Assembly: GCA_035628645.1 (NCBI GenBank)
Contig: DASPJL010000114.1
Coordinates: 1-64,000 of the forward strand
Length of the DNA: 64,000 nucleotides
Source: DASPJL01 sp035628645
Lineage (GTDB): Bacteria > Bacteroidota > Bacteroidia > Cytophagales > Cyclobacteriaceae
Direction: 5' to 3'
Shown here: piece by piece, positions 25,509-33,776 of the stretch
How positions within the stretch are numbered: the stretch's first letter is position 1
Layout: every line of letters starts with the position of its first letter
Program-made: the position numbers and the translations under genes
The notes under the pieces: generated by a model
The model's input: only the letters and a program-made list of their open reading frames with translations
What the model was told of the DNA's origin: nothing
Databases searched by the model: none

Positions 25509-26375
25509 ATGAAAAAATACTTCATTTGCCTTCTTTTTTTCTCAATATCCATAGCCCTTTTTGGACAAAGGAAAAATAAAGAAAGCAAACAAAGAGCTGC
25601 CACTGCAAATGACTTTACCTCTACTGAAATAAAAGTAGATAGCATAGAAAAAGATATTTTCACCCCTGATATAGTATTTCAGGAAATAAAAAAGAAAAAG
25701 CCCAAGAAGAATGTTTTTTACGGGCTTAAAACAAAAAAACATTTTACTAGAATTGGTGGGGCAGGCAATCAGGTTATCGAGCTCTTTCATTATTTAAAAG
25801 AATACAGAGAACCCAATCCATATGTGCAGGACATTTATTGGTACAGCAAGAAAGAAAAGCGCATAAAAAAATCTACCATCATTGACAAACCCAATGCACT
25901 AATCCTTCACGGCCCTTATCTAAAAATAGTGAGGGGTGATACCGTTGAAGAAGGAAATTATTATATAGGCACCAAGCACGGAAGATGGAATACCTACAAA
26001 AAGGGCTTCATCCTCTCTGACAAAAAAAACTTTCACAAAGGCTGGCCAAGAGATGCTGAGATTACTTACTATGACACAGATAAGAAAAAGATAAAAGAAG
26101 TGATACCTAGAGAATATGGTATGGTTCATGGGGATTATTACTCTTTTTATGACAATGGATTACTGATGGAGGAGGGGAAATATAAATACGGGGTTAAAAT
26201 TGGCAAATGGATTGAATATCATAAGTTAAGAAGAAAAAGAAAAACGGAGACGCAGTATGCCAAAGACCCCTATGACAAAGACTTTGAGCCTTACCTGCTC
26301 AAAGAATATGATCAAAGAGGAAAGGTGCTCTATGATTATAAAAAGGATAAAAATACAGTAAGCACAAAAGATTAA
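25509..26375 (+). CDS. Secreted protein with MORN-like repeats, unknown function
   Basis: 288 residues. A signal peptide (MKKYFICLLFFSISIALFGQ) precedes a basic region, then repeated strand-turn units of the toxin-antitoxin-like/MORN type, such as VEEGNYYIGTKHGRWNTYKK and DNGLLMEEGKYKYGVKIG. Proteins with these units are common, and mostly unstudied, exported proteins in Bacteroidetes. The C-terminus ends with a basic tail. It stands alone between two strong terminators and faces the rny cluster tail to tail. Confidence 0.8.
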   Translation: MKKYFICLLFFSISIALFGQRKNKESKQRAATANDFTSTEIKVDSIEKDIFTPDIVFQEIKKKKPKKNVFYGLKTKKHFTRIGGAGNQVIELFHYLKEYREPNPYVQDIYWYSKKEKRIKKSTIIDKPNALILHGPYLKIVRGDTVEEGNYYIGTKHGRWNTYKKGFILSDKKNFHKGWPRDAEITYYDTDKKKIKEVIPREYGMVHGDYYSFYDNGLLMEEGKYKYGVKIGKWIEYHKLRRKRKTETQYAKDPYDKDFEPYLLKEYDQRGKVLYDYKKDKNTVSTKD

Positions 26376-26410
26376 CTATTCTAACTTAGATAAAAAACTC
26401 CCACAAGTAA

Positions 26411-26445
26411 AAAGAGAAAGGCCAGATAAACTGGCCTTTCTCTTT
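26411..26445. terminator. Bidirectional terminator between the MORN-like gene and rny
   Basis: A perfect 15-bp stem pairs 26411-26425 with 26431-26445 around a 5-nt ATAAA loop, and T-runs follow on both strands (CTTTTT on plus; TTTTTAC on minus). It lies between two convergent gene ends. Confidence 0.9.
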
Positions 26446-26467
26446 TTGGATTCCGAAGAAAGATTTC

Positions 26468-28033
26468 TTATTTCGCATAGGCAACAGATCTCATTTCCCT
26501 GATCACCGTCACTTTTATCTGACCAGGATATTGCATGTCCTTTTCTATTTTTTGCGAAATATCAAAAGAAAGCATACTTGCCTTTTCGTCCGTTACATTT
26601 TCAGCATCTACAAGAACCCTAAGCTCCCTTCCGGCTTGAATTGCATAACATTTTATTACGCCGTCAAAGGATAAAGCCAATGTTTCCAAGTCTTTTAACC
26701 GCTTGATATAAGATTCCATTACTTCTCTTCTCGCTCCAGGTCTTGATCCGGAAATGGCATCACATACCTGGATAATAGGGGCAATAAGGCAAGTCATCTC
26801 TGTTTCATCATGGTGAGCACCTATTGCATTGCAAACATCAGGATGTTCCTTGTATTTTTTTGCCAGCTCCATTCCTAAAAGAGCATGTGGCAATTCTGGT
26901 TCTTCCGGCCAAACTTTTCCAATATCATGGAGCAGTCCAGCCCTTTTTGCCAGCTTCACATTCAATCCTAACTCTGCAGCCATGGTTGCACATAACTTAG
27001 CTACTTCTTTAGAGTGTTGCAGTAAGTTTTGTCCGTATGACGACCTGAACCTCATTCTTCCAATCAAGCGGATCAATTCAGGGTTTAAACCATTAATTCC
27101 TAAGTCGATTACAGTCCTTTCACCAATCTCCACAATTTCTTCTTCGATATTCTTTTTGGTTTTAGCTACGATTTCCTCAATCCTTGCAGGGTGAATTCTT
27201 CCGTCTTGCACCAACCTATGAAGAGAAAGTCTGGCGATTTCCCTCCTGACAGGATCAAAACCTGAAATAATTATCGCTTCGGGAGTATCATCAACAATAA
27301 TCTCGACTCCTGTTGCTGCTTCCAAAGCCCTGATATTCCTTCCTTCACGTCCAATAATCTTACCTTTTACATCATCACTTTCAATATTGAAAACGGACAC
27401 ACAATTCTCAATAGCATGCTCTGCCGCAGTACGCTGAATAGTTTCTATAACTACCTTTTTAGCTTCTTTGGTAGCAGTTAATTTAGCTTCTTCAATTATT
27501 TCTTTGATGTGACTGGATGCTTTTGATTGGGCTTCATCTTTTAGCAATTCAACCAATTGCTGCTTAGCATCTTCTGCTGAAAGGTTTGCGATTTTCTCTA
27601 ATTGAGCAACTTGAGAGGTTTTAAGCTTGTCCAGCTCTTCCTTCTTTTTGGTAAGGATTTCTGTTTGAGCAGTTAGGTTTTCTTTTAAAGAATCTAATTC
27701 TGTCTCTCTTCTTTTTGTTTGTTCTATGGTTTTTGTTAATGCCTGTTCTCTTTGCTTAATCTTGTTTTCGTTGGTAATAATAAGATTCTTCTTTTTGTTC
27801 ACCTCTTCTTCGAATTCTGATTTTAGTTTAAGGTATTTCTCCTTTGCTTCTAAAATCCGGTCTTTCTTGAGGTTTTCTGCATTAAGTTCAGCTTCTTTAA
27901 GAATTAGCTTTGCCTTCTCTTTTACTTGTTTTTCTTGTCTCTTAAATAAATTCTTTAATAAAATCCTGCCGATAAAAACTCCTATTAGTACTCCGGCAAG
28001 GCCGGCCATCAGGATGTAAATCAATTCGCTCAT
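26468..28033 (-). CDS. rny: Ribonuclease Y
   Basis: 521 residues, normal length. An N-terminal membrane helix (about 1-22, LIYILMAGLAGVLIGVFIG) anchors a long Lys/Glu coiled coil, followed by a KH RNA-binding domain (GKIIGREGRNIRALE) and an HD phosphohydrolase domain with GLLHDIGKVWPEE. RNase Y is a membrane-bound endoribonuclease that starts mRNA decay. It is followed downstream only by the terminator; upstream on the same strand are zapA and a coiled-coil gene. Confidence 0.95.
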   Translation of the reverse strand: MSELIYILMAGLAGVLIGVFIGRILLKNLFKRQEKQVKEKAKLILKEAELNAENLKKDRILEAKEKYLKLKSEFEEEVNKKKNLIITNENKIKQREQALTKTIEQTKRRETELDSLKENLTAQTEILTKKKEELDKLKTSQVAQLEKIANLSAEDAKQQLVELLKDEAQSKASSHIKEIIEEAKLTATKEAKKVVIETIQRTAAEHAIENCVSVFNIESDDVKGKIIGREGRNIRALEAATGVEIIVDDTPEAIIISGFDPVRREIARLSLHRLVQDGRIHPARIEEIVAKTKKNIEEEIVEIGERTVIDLGINGLNPELIRLIGRMRFRSSYGQNLLQHSKEVAKLCATMAAELGLNVKLAKRAGLLHDIGKVWPEEPELPHALLGMELAKKYKEHPDVCNAIGAHHDETEMTCLIAPIIQVCDAISGSRPGARREVMESYIKRLKDLETLALSFDGVIKCYAIQAGRELRVLVDAENVTDEKASMLSFDISQKIEKDMQYPGQIKVTVIREMRSVAYAK

Positions 28034-28120
28034 ACCATATTATTTATAAGTTAGTGAAAAAATATGGCAGTTATGAAGAGGAGCCGAGTGAGTAGTAGAA
28101 GTTACTTTGGAATGAGATTA

Positions 28121-28420
28121 TTATGCGTTAAGGTTTAAAAGATCGTCAGAGATAAGATTTTTTAAATCAGCAATTTTTTGAGAAAAATTGCTATCAGAAT
28201 CCTGCTTGTTTTCATTAAAATGCATTTTATCTACCATGCTATCAAACGCTACCATTGCAAGCAAATCCTGTTTGTCATCAATCCTGAACTGTTCCCTATA
28301 TCTTCTAAGTTTTTCATTAATCGCTTTACCCGCTTGTCTTATCATAGCCTCTTCACTTGCCAACACCTTCATTGGGTACTCTCTATCTCCAATTTTTATT
28401 TTTATTGAAAGTTCTCCCAT
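28121..28420 (-). CDS. zapA: Cell division protein ZapA
   Basis: 99 residues. ZapA binds FtsZ and bundles protofilaments in the Z-ring. The N-terminal MGELSIKIKIGDREYPMKV beta-head is typical, and the C-terminal part is a coiled coil with LKNLISDDLLNLNA at the end. It ends 87 bp before rny and starts 11 bp after the coiled-coil gene, so these genes are probably co-transcribed. Confidence 0.88.
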   Translation of the reverse strand: MGELSIKIKIGDREYPMKVLASEEAMIRQAGKAINEKLRRYREQFRIDDKQDLLAMVAFDSMVDKMHFNENKQDSDSNFSQKIADLKNLISDDLLNLNA

Positions 28421-28431
28421 TTATTTATTTT

Positions 28432-28722
28432 TTAAGCACTTAAATGAGTGATGCACCTATCAATTTCCTTAATATATTCGTTTATCTTACTTTTCAACTC
28501 AGCAGCATTGCCGTTCACTGCCACATGACCTACAATCTTACTAATTTTAAATTTATTTTGAAAATTATTTAATTCTTCCTCTTTTCTACTGATTTCAGCT
28601 TGTAACTGCAAATTTTCTTCCTTGCTTTTTTGTAATTGAGATCGTAAAGTTTTATTGACCTCAATTAATTTTTTAATCTTATGTTCTAATGAAAAAAGAT
28701 CAGATTCTAGTACTTGGCTCAT
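28432..28722 (-). CDS. Coiled-coil protein encoded just ahead of ZapA
   Basis: 96 residues, nearly all predicted coiled coil (LFSLEHKIKKLIEVNKTLRS followed by long LQ/EE heptads), with a C-terminal segment KINEYIKEIDRCITHL. It lies 11 bp upstream of zapA on the same strand. Coiled-coil partners of ZapA are known in other bacteria (ZapB, and ZauP in Caulobacter, which is encoded next to zapA), so a Z-ring role is a reasonable guess. No sequence identity to those can be claimed. pheT lies 87 bp upstream in transcription order. Confidence 0.75.
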   Translation of the reverse strand: MSQVLESDLFSLEHKIKKLIEVNKTLRSQLQKSKEENLQLQAEISRKEEELNNFQNKFKISKIVGHVAVNGNAAELKSKINEYIKEIDRCITHLSA

Positions 28723-28809
28723 AAGAAAAGTTCCGATAAAAAATGATTAGAAAATTTAATTTACTATAGCTAGAGCTCTTTATCTTAAAACAACTTCTCT
28801 TCTTCTTAT

Positions 28810-31224
28810 TTATTTTCTGATAACGGCCTTTAATTCATTTTCAAATGCCTTCATTAGCTTATCCATAGTGTTATCTATTACTTTATCTGTTAAAGTTTGT
28901 TCCATATCCTGAAGAATAAAACTTACAGAATATGATTTTTTTTCTTTTCCCAGATTCTCTCCTTCATATACATCAAAAACACTTACGTCTTTCAACAAAC
29001 GTCTTTCAAATTTGTTTGCTACTTTCCGTATATCACTAAATTTAACATTTTTATCCAAAACCAAAGATAAATCCCTTCGAACTTCAGGATACTTTGAAAT
29101 ATCTTCAAATACAATGGAAGTACTATAGCTTGCTACCATATTATCCCAATAAAAATCAGCAAAGAAAACTTCTTGCTTAAGATCCACAATTTTTAGAAGA
29201 TCCTTTTTTACTATACCAAAATTGACGATTGGAAGATTATTCAATTTTCCTTCTAATCCATAGGAAAATGAAGGATCACTGGTATCATCAAAAGAAATAT
29301 TTTGCAAACCAAATTTGGAAAGAACAGCCATCACATAATTTTTGATATCATAAAAATCAACTGCCTTTGTTTTTTCAATCCAGCTTTCTTCTTGTTTGCT
29401 CCCTGAAATCAATACCCCGAGTTTGGTGATCTCCGTGTACTTGCCATTTTCTCTAAAATAGTTCTTGCCAAACTCAAACAATTTGAGATTTTTTTGCCTC
29501 CGGTTAATGTTATATGATGCCACTTCCATTGAAGTGAACAGCAAGCTCTGCCTCATTACCCCCAAATCTTCGCTGAGCTTATTTAGGATTTCTACCTCTT
29601 TATTTTTATTGGCTGCTGATAGGGCTGAAGAATAAGCAGGTTTAGTTAACGAATTGGTGATAATCTCCTGAAATCCTAAAGCAGCTAATGCTTGCGAAAT
29701 TTTATACTGAAGCTTATTAGGATCTTTTGCAGGAAATTCTGCTAAATAACTGGTACCAAGCGTATCACCAAGTTCTATATTATTAAATCCGTATATTCTT
29801 AATATTTCTTCAGTAATGTCTGCTTCGCCTTTAACATCTACCCGGTATGGAGGCACTGAAACCTTCATTTTGTCTTCTACCAATGAAGAAACCTCTATTT
29901 CCAAACTCTCCAGGATCTGATGAACGGTATTTCTCTCCAGTCTTTTACCTATCAGTCTGTCAATATTTTTATAAGCAACTTCAAATTCAAAGTTCTTAAT
30001 AGGTTCAGGATAAATATCAATGAGGTTAGCAGAAACTTCTCCACCTGCAATTTCTTTGATTAAACTAATTGCAAGCTTCAAGGCTTGGACAGTATTATTT
30101 GGATCCGTTCCTCTTTCATATCGAAACGCCGCGTCCGTTTTTAATCCATGGGCAAGGCTGGACCTTCTTATATAATCCGGTGAAAAATAAGCGGATTCCA
30201 GGAAAACATTTTTCGTTTGCTCGATAACGCCTGAATGAATACCCCCAAAAACTCCTCCAATACACATTGGAGCATTTTCTCCATCACAGATCATTAAATC
30301 CTGGCCTTTTAATTTCCTTACAACACCATCTAAAGTGGTAAACAAAGTTCCTTCTGGCAAAGTCTTAACTTTAACTTTTTTCCCCTGGATCTTATCTGCA
30401 TCGAAAGCATGCATTGGCTGCCCAATATCATGAAGGATAAAATTGGTGATGTCAACAATATTATTAATCGGGGTGAGACCAATGGATTTAAGTCTTTGTT
30501 TAAGCCAGGCAGGTGAAGTTTTTACCGTTACATTCGAAAAATAAAGTCCTGAATATCTGGGGCAAGCTTCTGAGTTTTCAACTTCAACCGTTATGGGTGA
30601 CTGTTTTTCTCCTAGTTGGAATAAAGTATCCTTTGCCAGAAGGTCTTTCTTCAATATAGCTTTAAGATCTCTTGCCACGCCTAAGTGTGATGCTGCATCG
30701 GCTCTATTTGGCGTTAGTCCAATTTCCAGGATATGATCTGAAGAAAGTTTAAAATGTTCATTTGCCGGCGTTCCGTTAGATAGTTCAGTATTTAGCACCA
30801 TTATTCCTTCATGAGATGCGCCCAACCCAATTTCGTCTTCAGCACAAATCATTCCTTCTGAAACTTCACCTCTTATTTTTGTTTTTTGGATTTTAAATGG
30901 ATTGCCATTCAAAGGGTACAAAGTAGCGCCAGGAACCGCTACAACTACTTTTTGTCCAACAGCTACGTTCGGAGCGCCACAAACAATCGGCAGGATAGTT
31001 TCATTACCTACATCAACTGTCGTTGCCCGAAGTCGATCTGCGTTAGGGTGAGGAATACAAGTTTTTACTTCTCCAATAACCAATCCCTGGAGACTATCTT
31101 TTACTTCTTCATATTTACTGACACTTTCAACTTCCAATCCACTCTGCGTAAGAAGGGATGCAATCTCCTCAGGGGATTTTTCTGTTTCTATATAATCCTT
31201 AAGCCAATTGTAAGATATTTTCAT
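28810..31224 (-). CDS. pheT: Phenylalanyl-tRNA synthetase beta subunit
   Basis: 804 residues, full length. With the alpha subunit (PheS, not in the window) it charges tRNA-Phe. The N-terminal EMAP-like tRNA-binding domain is near residues 40-150 (NADRLRATTVDVG). The B3/B4 editing domain and B5 follow, and the C-terminal FDX-ACB anticodon-binding domain includes RDLSLVLDKNVKFSDIRK. It is followed by the zapA cluster and preceded by its own likely promoter and leader. Split pheS and pheT loci are common in this phylum. Confidence 0.96.
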   Translation of the reverse strand: MKISYNWLKDYIETEKSPEEIASLLTQSGLEVESVSKYEEVKDSLQGLVIGEVKTCIPHPNADRLRATTVDVGNETILPIVCGAPNVAVGQKVVVAVPGATLYPLNGNPFKIQKTKIRGEVSEGMICAEDEIGLGASHEGIMVLNTELSNGTPANEHFKLSSDHILEIGLTPNRADAASHLGVARDLKAILKKDLLAKDTLFQLGEKQSPITVEVENSEACPRYSGLYFSNVTVKTSPAWLKQRLKSIGLTPINNIVDITNFILHDIGQPMHAFDADKIQGKKVKVKTLPEGTLFTTLDGVVRKLKGQDLMICDGENAPMCIGGVFGGIHSGVIEQTKNVFLESAYFSPDYIRRSSLAHGLKTDAAFRYERGTDPNNTVQALKLAISLIKEIAGGEVSANLIDIYPEPIKNFEFEVAYKNIDRLIGKRLERNTVHQILESLEIEVSSLVEDKMKVSVPPYRVDVKGEADITEEILRIYGFNNIELGDTLGTSYLAEFPAKDPNKLQYKISQALAALGFQEIITNSLTKPAYSSALSAANKNKEVEILNKLSEDLGVMRQSLLFTSMEVASYNINRRQKNLKLFEFGKNYFRENGKYTEITKLGVLISGSKQEESWIEKTKAVDFYDIKNYVMAVLSKFGLQNISFDDTSDPSFSYGLEGKLNNLPIVNFGIVKKDLLKIVDLKQEVFFADFYWDNMVASYSTSIVFEDISKYPEVRRDLSLVLDKNVKFSDIRKVANKFERRLLKDVSVFDVYEGENLGKEKKSYSVSFILQDMEQTLTDKVIDNTMDKLMKAFENELKAVIRK

Positions 31225-31241
31225 TTTTATTGATTTGAGTT

Positions 31242-31297
31242 TGAGAGATGAGATAGGGAAAAGAATAACACTATTCGCTCAAGCGCTCGATCTCTCA
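31242..31297 (-). promoter_or_regulatory. Leader hairpin candidate upstream of pheT
   Basis: ATCTCTCA at 31290-31297 can pair with TGAGAGAT at 31242-31249 (8 bp, 40-nt loop) in the 80-nt leader between the promoter and the start codon. Short inner pairs around the GCGCTTGAGCG segment (31275-31288) may tighten it. An attenuation role is only a suggestion. Confidence 0.35.
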
Positions 31298-31309
31298 CTA
31301 AATAAGGGG

Positions 31310-31339
31310 CAAAATTAACGAAAGCTAAGGGATTAGCAA
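31310..31339 (-). promoter_or_regulatory. Promoter of pheT (TTG-N19-TAATTTTG on the minus strand)
   Basis: Read on the minus strand, TTG (31339-31337) is followed by exactly 19 bp and TAATTTTG (31317-31310), a full match to the Bacteroidetes -33/-7 consensus. Transcription would begin near 31305, about 80 nt ahead of the pheT ATG. Confidence 0.65.
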
Positions 31340-31451
31340 TCCATTAAGAGTGTAAACTTTGAGGTATAAATCTAATTTATTTTAAGAGAAGTCAATGACT
31401 GTATAAAACATATCATATGACTGCTCTGAAAAACATTGGAAGCTTTCCTAT

Positions 31452-31991
31452 TTATTTAATCTTTTCCAAAGGCCTTTCCACTTCAAGGTGATTGCTTTCC
31501 AAATACCTTTCAAGAGATCCATCCTCTACTTTATATCCCTTCGACTCCGCCAATTTATTCATGACCTCATTTATAGTTTCGGGTGATGGAGCTACAGAAT
31601 AATGAGAGAGAATCGTCGCCTGAACAACTGGTCCTTTTTTCCAGGTAAAGTAATTAAACCCCTCAGGTTTTTCTAATAAAGAATCTTTCACTACCACACC
31701 TATTGCCGCATCTACCTTTCCTGTGTTTACATTGGGCTCATGAAAGTGCATTACGGCAAAAACTCCATTCAGCTCACCGTCCCTATACTTCTCTTGCGCT
31801 TCTTTATAGGTTTCCTTTAGCTTCCTGTCATCAAGCTTTCCTGTAAATCTCTTTCCCAAGATAATATAGCCGGGCGATTCTGCAATTTTAATTTCAGGTT
31901 CTTTAAAACCTCCAAGTATTACATAAACAATGGCTATAATCACTAACAAAACCGGAAAACCGATTAAAAAAACTCTCCTGAAACTTTTCAT
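31452..31991 (-). CDS. Membrane-anchored protein with a GyrI-like ligand-binding domain
   Basis: 179 residues. An N-terminal membrane helix (about 8-27, FLIGFPVLLVIIAIVYVILGG) anchors a domain of about 150 residues with the look of the GyrI/SOUL-like small-molecule-binding fold (ESPGYIILGKRFTGKLDDRK and ATILSHYSVAPSPETINEV). These domains usually bind hydrophobic ligands, often as the effector part of regulators; here it stands without a DNA-binding domain and faces the periplasm or cytoplasm by its anchor. I am moderately sure of the fold and do not know the ligand. It has no operon partner within 150 bp. Confidence 0.65.
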   Translation of the reverse strand: MKSFRRVFLIGFPVLLVIIAIVYVILGGFKEPEIKIAESPGYIILGKRFTGKLDDRKLKETYKEAQEKYRDGELNGVFAVMHFHEPNVNTGKVDAAIGVVVKDSLLEKPEGFNYFTWKKGPVVQATILSHYSVAPSPETINEVMNKLAESKGYKVEDGSLERYLESNHLEVERPLEKIK

Positions 31992-32142
31992 TCGTGAATG
32001 TGTTTAATTTTAATTGTACTCAGAGAACCGTTGACGTTTTCATTCCCTTTTTTGCAGAGCGCTGCTCCATAATGGTTTCATTCTGAATTAATATTAAATT
32101 ATTCTGCTAAAATTAGCAGTATGAAAAAAGATATTAAAAACC

Positions 32143-33516
32143 TTATCTCAGATGATCCAAAATCAAGTTGCATACTTCGGTTGCATCAATTGCATTTTTA
32201 TTCAGAGGGCTGTCTTCAGAAGCTATAATCAATGGACCTTCTTCAGGTGAATCCGGATATCTGCCATGAGACCCTTTTATTAAAGAGGGATCCAGTGGAA
32301 TCACGTCCATCAGGTACCTGAAGCCAAGTTTTTTCTTCATTAAAATAGAACCAACCTTAACTAATGGAAATTTAATGGAAGGGTTTAAAAACATTTCCAC
32401 CGGGTCAAAGCCCGGTTTCTTATGAATTTCTACAATTCTTGCAAAATCAGGCGCCTTGGCATCATCCAGCCAATAATAATAATTAAACCACGACTTTCTA
32501 TCTGCCAGCACTACAAGATCTCCTGCCCTGGAATGGTCCAAACCATGAAGTTTTTTTTCTTCTTTTCCCAAGATCATTTCAATTCCGGGAGTTTTCTCCA
32601 GAATAGCTCTTACCTGATTCATTTTGTTCAAGTCATTTACATAAATATGGGCCAATTGATGATCAACCACAGCAAAGGCTTCGCTGGCTCCAGGATCCAG
32701 CAATTCATGTCCACTTTCTTCTCTAACTGCAAGCAATCCGTTTTCTCTGAAAATCCTGTTTAAAGAAATTGGATTTGAAACTTCATTAATTCCGTACTCT
32801 GATAAAATAATAACCTGAGCGTCTCTTCCTTCATAAAACTTAACCAGGTCTTCACAAACCTTGTCAATCTCCGCTAAATCCGATTTTATCCTCTGATCTT
32901 CTTTATTAAATTTTTGTAAACAATAATCAAGATGAGGAAGATAAATAAGGGTTAAAGTCGGGTTATTAACTTCATCTGCTCTCATAGAAGCATCAGCAAT
33001 CCATTTACTTGATTTTATTGAGGTTTTAGGTCCCCAAAAATCAAAAAGAGGAAATGTACCCAATTCCTTTTGCATTAAATCCCTAAGCTCGGGCGGATGA
33101 GAATAAACATCTGGAAGTTTAATTCCATCGGCATGATATTGTGGCCTTGGTGTTATGGAAAAGTCAACAGAAGAATACATATTAAACCACCAGAACATAT
33201 TAGCGCAGGTAAAACTCGGATCCATGCTTTTAGCCATTTCCCAAAGCTTTGGTGACTGAACAAGTTTGTTGGACTGATGCCAAAACTTTATCTCACATAA
33301 ATCTTTAAAATACCATCCGTTTCCTACAATCCCATGTTCTGTAGGCGTTTTGCCAGTAAAATAGGTAGCTTGAACAGCACACGTAACCGCGGGTATAATG
33401 GGTTTAATAAAAGCTGTCCTTTTCTTTTTAATATAATTATTCAAAAAAGGTGTACTAGTCCCTATTAAATTCTTTGAAAGCCCAACAACATTTATAACAA
33501 CAGTTTTTTTCATCAT
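32143..33516 (-). CDS. Alkaline-phosphatase-superfamily (nucleotide pyrophosphatase/phosphodiesterase type) enzyme
   Basis: 457 residues. The nucleophile region PAVTCAVQATYFTGKTPTEH (T45) and the later LIYLPHLDYCLQKF, IILSEYGINEV and GLDHSRAGDLVVLAD segments hold the Asp/His metal ligands of type I phosphodiesterases and nucleotide pyrophosphatases. There is no signal peptide, so it is cytoplasmic. The substrate is unknown. The first codon could be either of two adjacent ATGs. No neighbour suggests a pathway. Confidence 0.85.
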   Translation of the reverse strand: MMKKTVVINVVGLSKNLIGTSTPFLNNYIKKKRTAFIKPIIPAVTCAVQATYFTGKTPTEHGIVGNGWYFKDLCEIKFWHQSNKLVQSPKLWEMAKSMDPSFTCANMFWWFNMYSSVDFSITPRPQYHADGIKLPDVYSHPPELRDLMQKELGTFPLFDFWGPKTSIKSSKWIADASMRADEVNNPTLTLIYLPHLDYCLQKFNKEDQRIKSDLAEIDKVCEDLVKFYEGRDAQVIILSEYGINEVSNPISLNRIFRENGLLAVREESGHELLDPGASEAFAVVDHQLAHIYVNDLNKMNQVRAILEKTPGIEMILGKEEKKLHGLDHSRAGDLVVLADRKSWFNYYYWLDDAKAPDFARIVEIHKKPGFDPVEMFLNPSIKFPLVKVGSILMKKKLGFRYLMDVIPLDPSLIKGSHGRYPDSPEEGPLIIASEDSPLNKNAIDATEVCNLILDHLR

Positions 33517-33721
33517 TTCAAACTTTGAGGGTAAAATTAATAGAGATTGGACAATAGAAAAATTAGAATGGAGGATTGATTAGATAATTAAGTGAACGTG
33601 CTCATATGATAAAGAAGGAATGTTAACCCTAAATAGGTTTTAATAAATAATAGAGAAAAAATATCTCTATTATTAACTTTTGGGAGCTTAAGCTCTTTAA
33701 GAGGAATTTTCCTCCTTTTTG

Positions 33722-33752
33722 CAAAAAAAAAAGCTCTTCGGTTAGGAAGAGC
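33722..33752 (-). terminator. Rho-independent terminator of gltBD
   Basis: Read on the minus strand, GCTCTTC (33752-33746) pairs with GAAGAGC (33739-33733) around a 6-nt loop and is followed by a run of ten T. A smaller stem (33701-33706 with 33709-33714) and a 12-bp palindrome, GAGCTTAAGCTC (33684-33695), lie just downstream. Confidence 0.8.
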
Positions 33753-33776
33753 CTTCTAATTTTATTTCATAATAAT

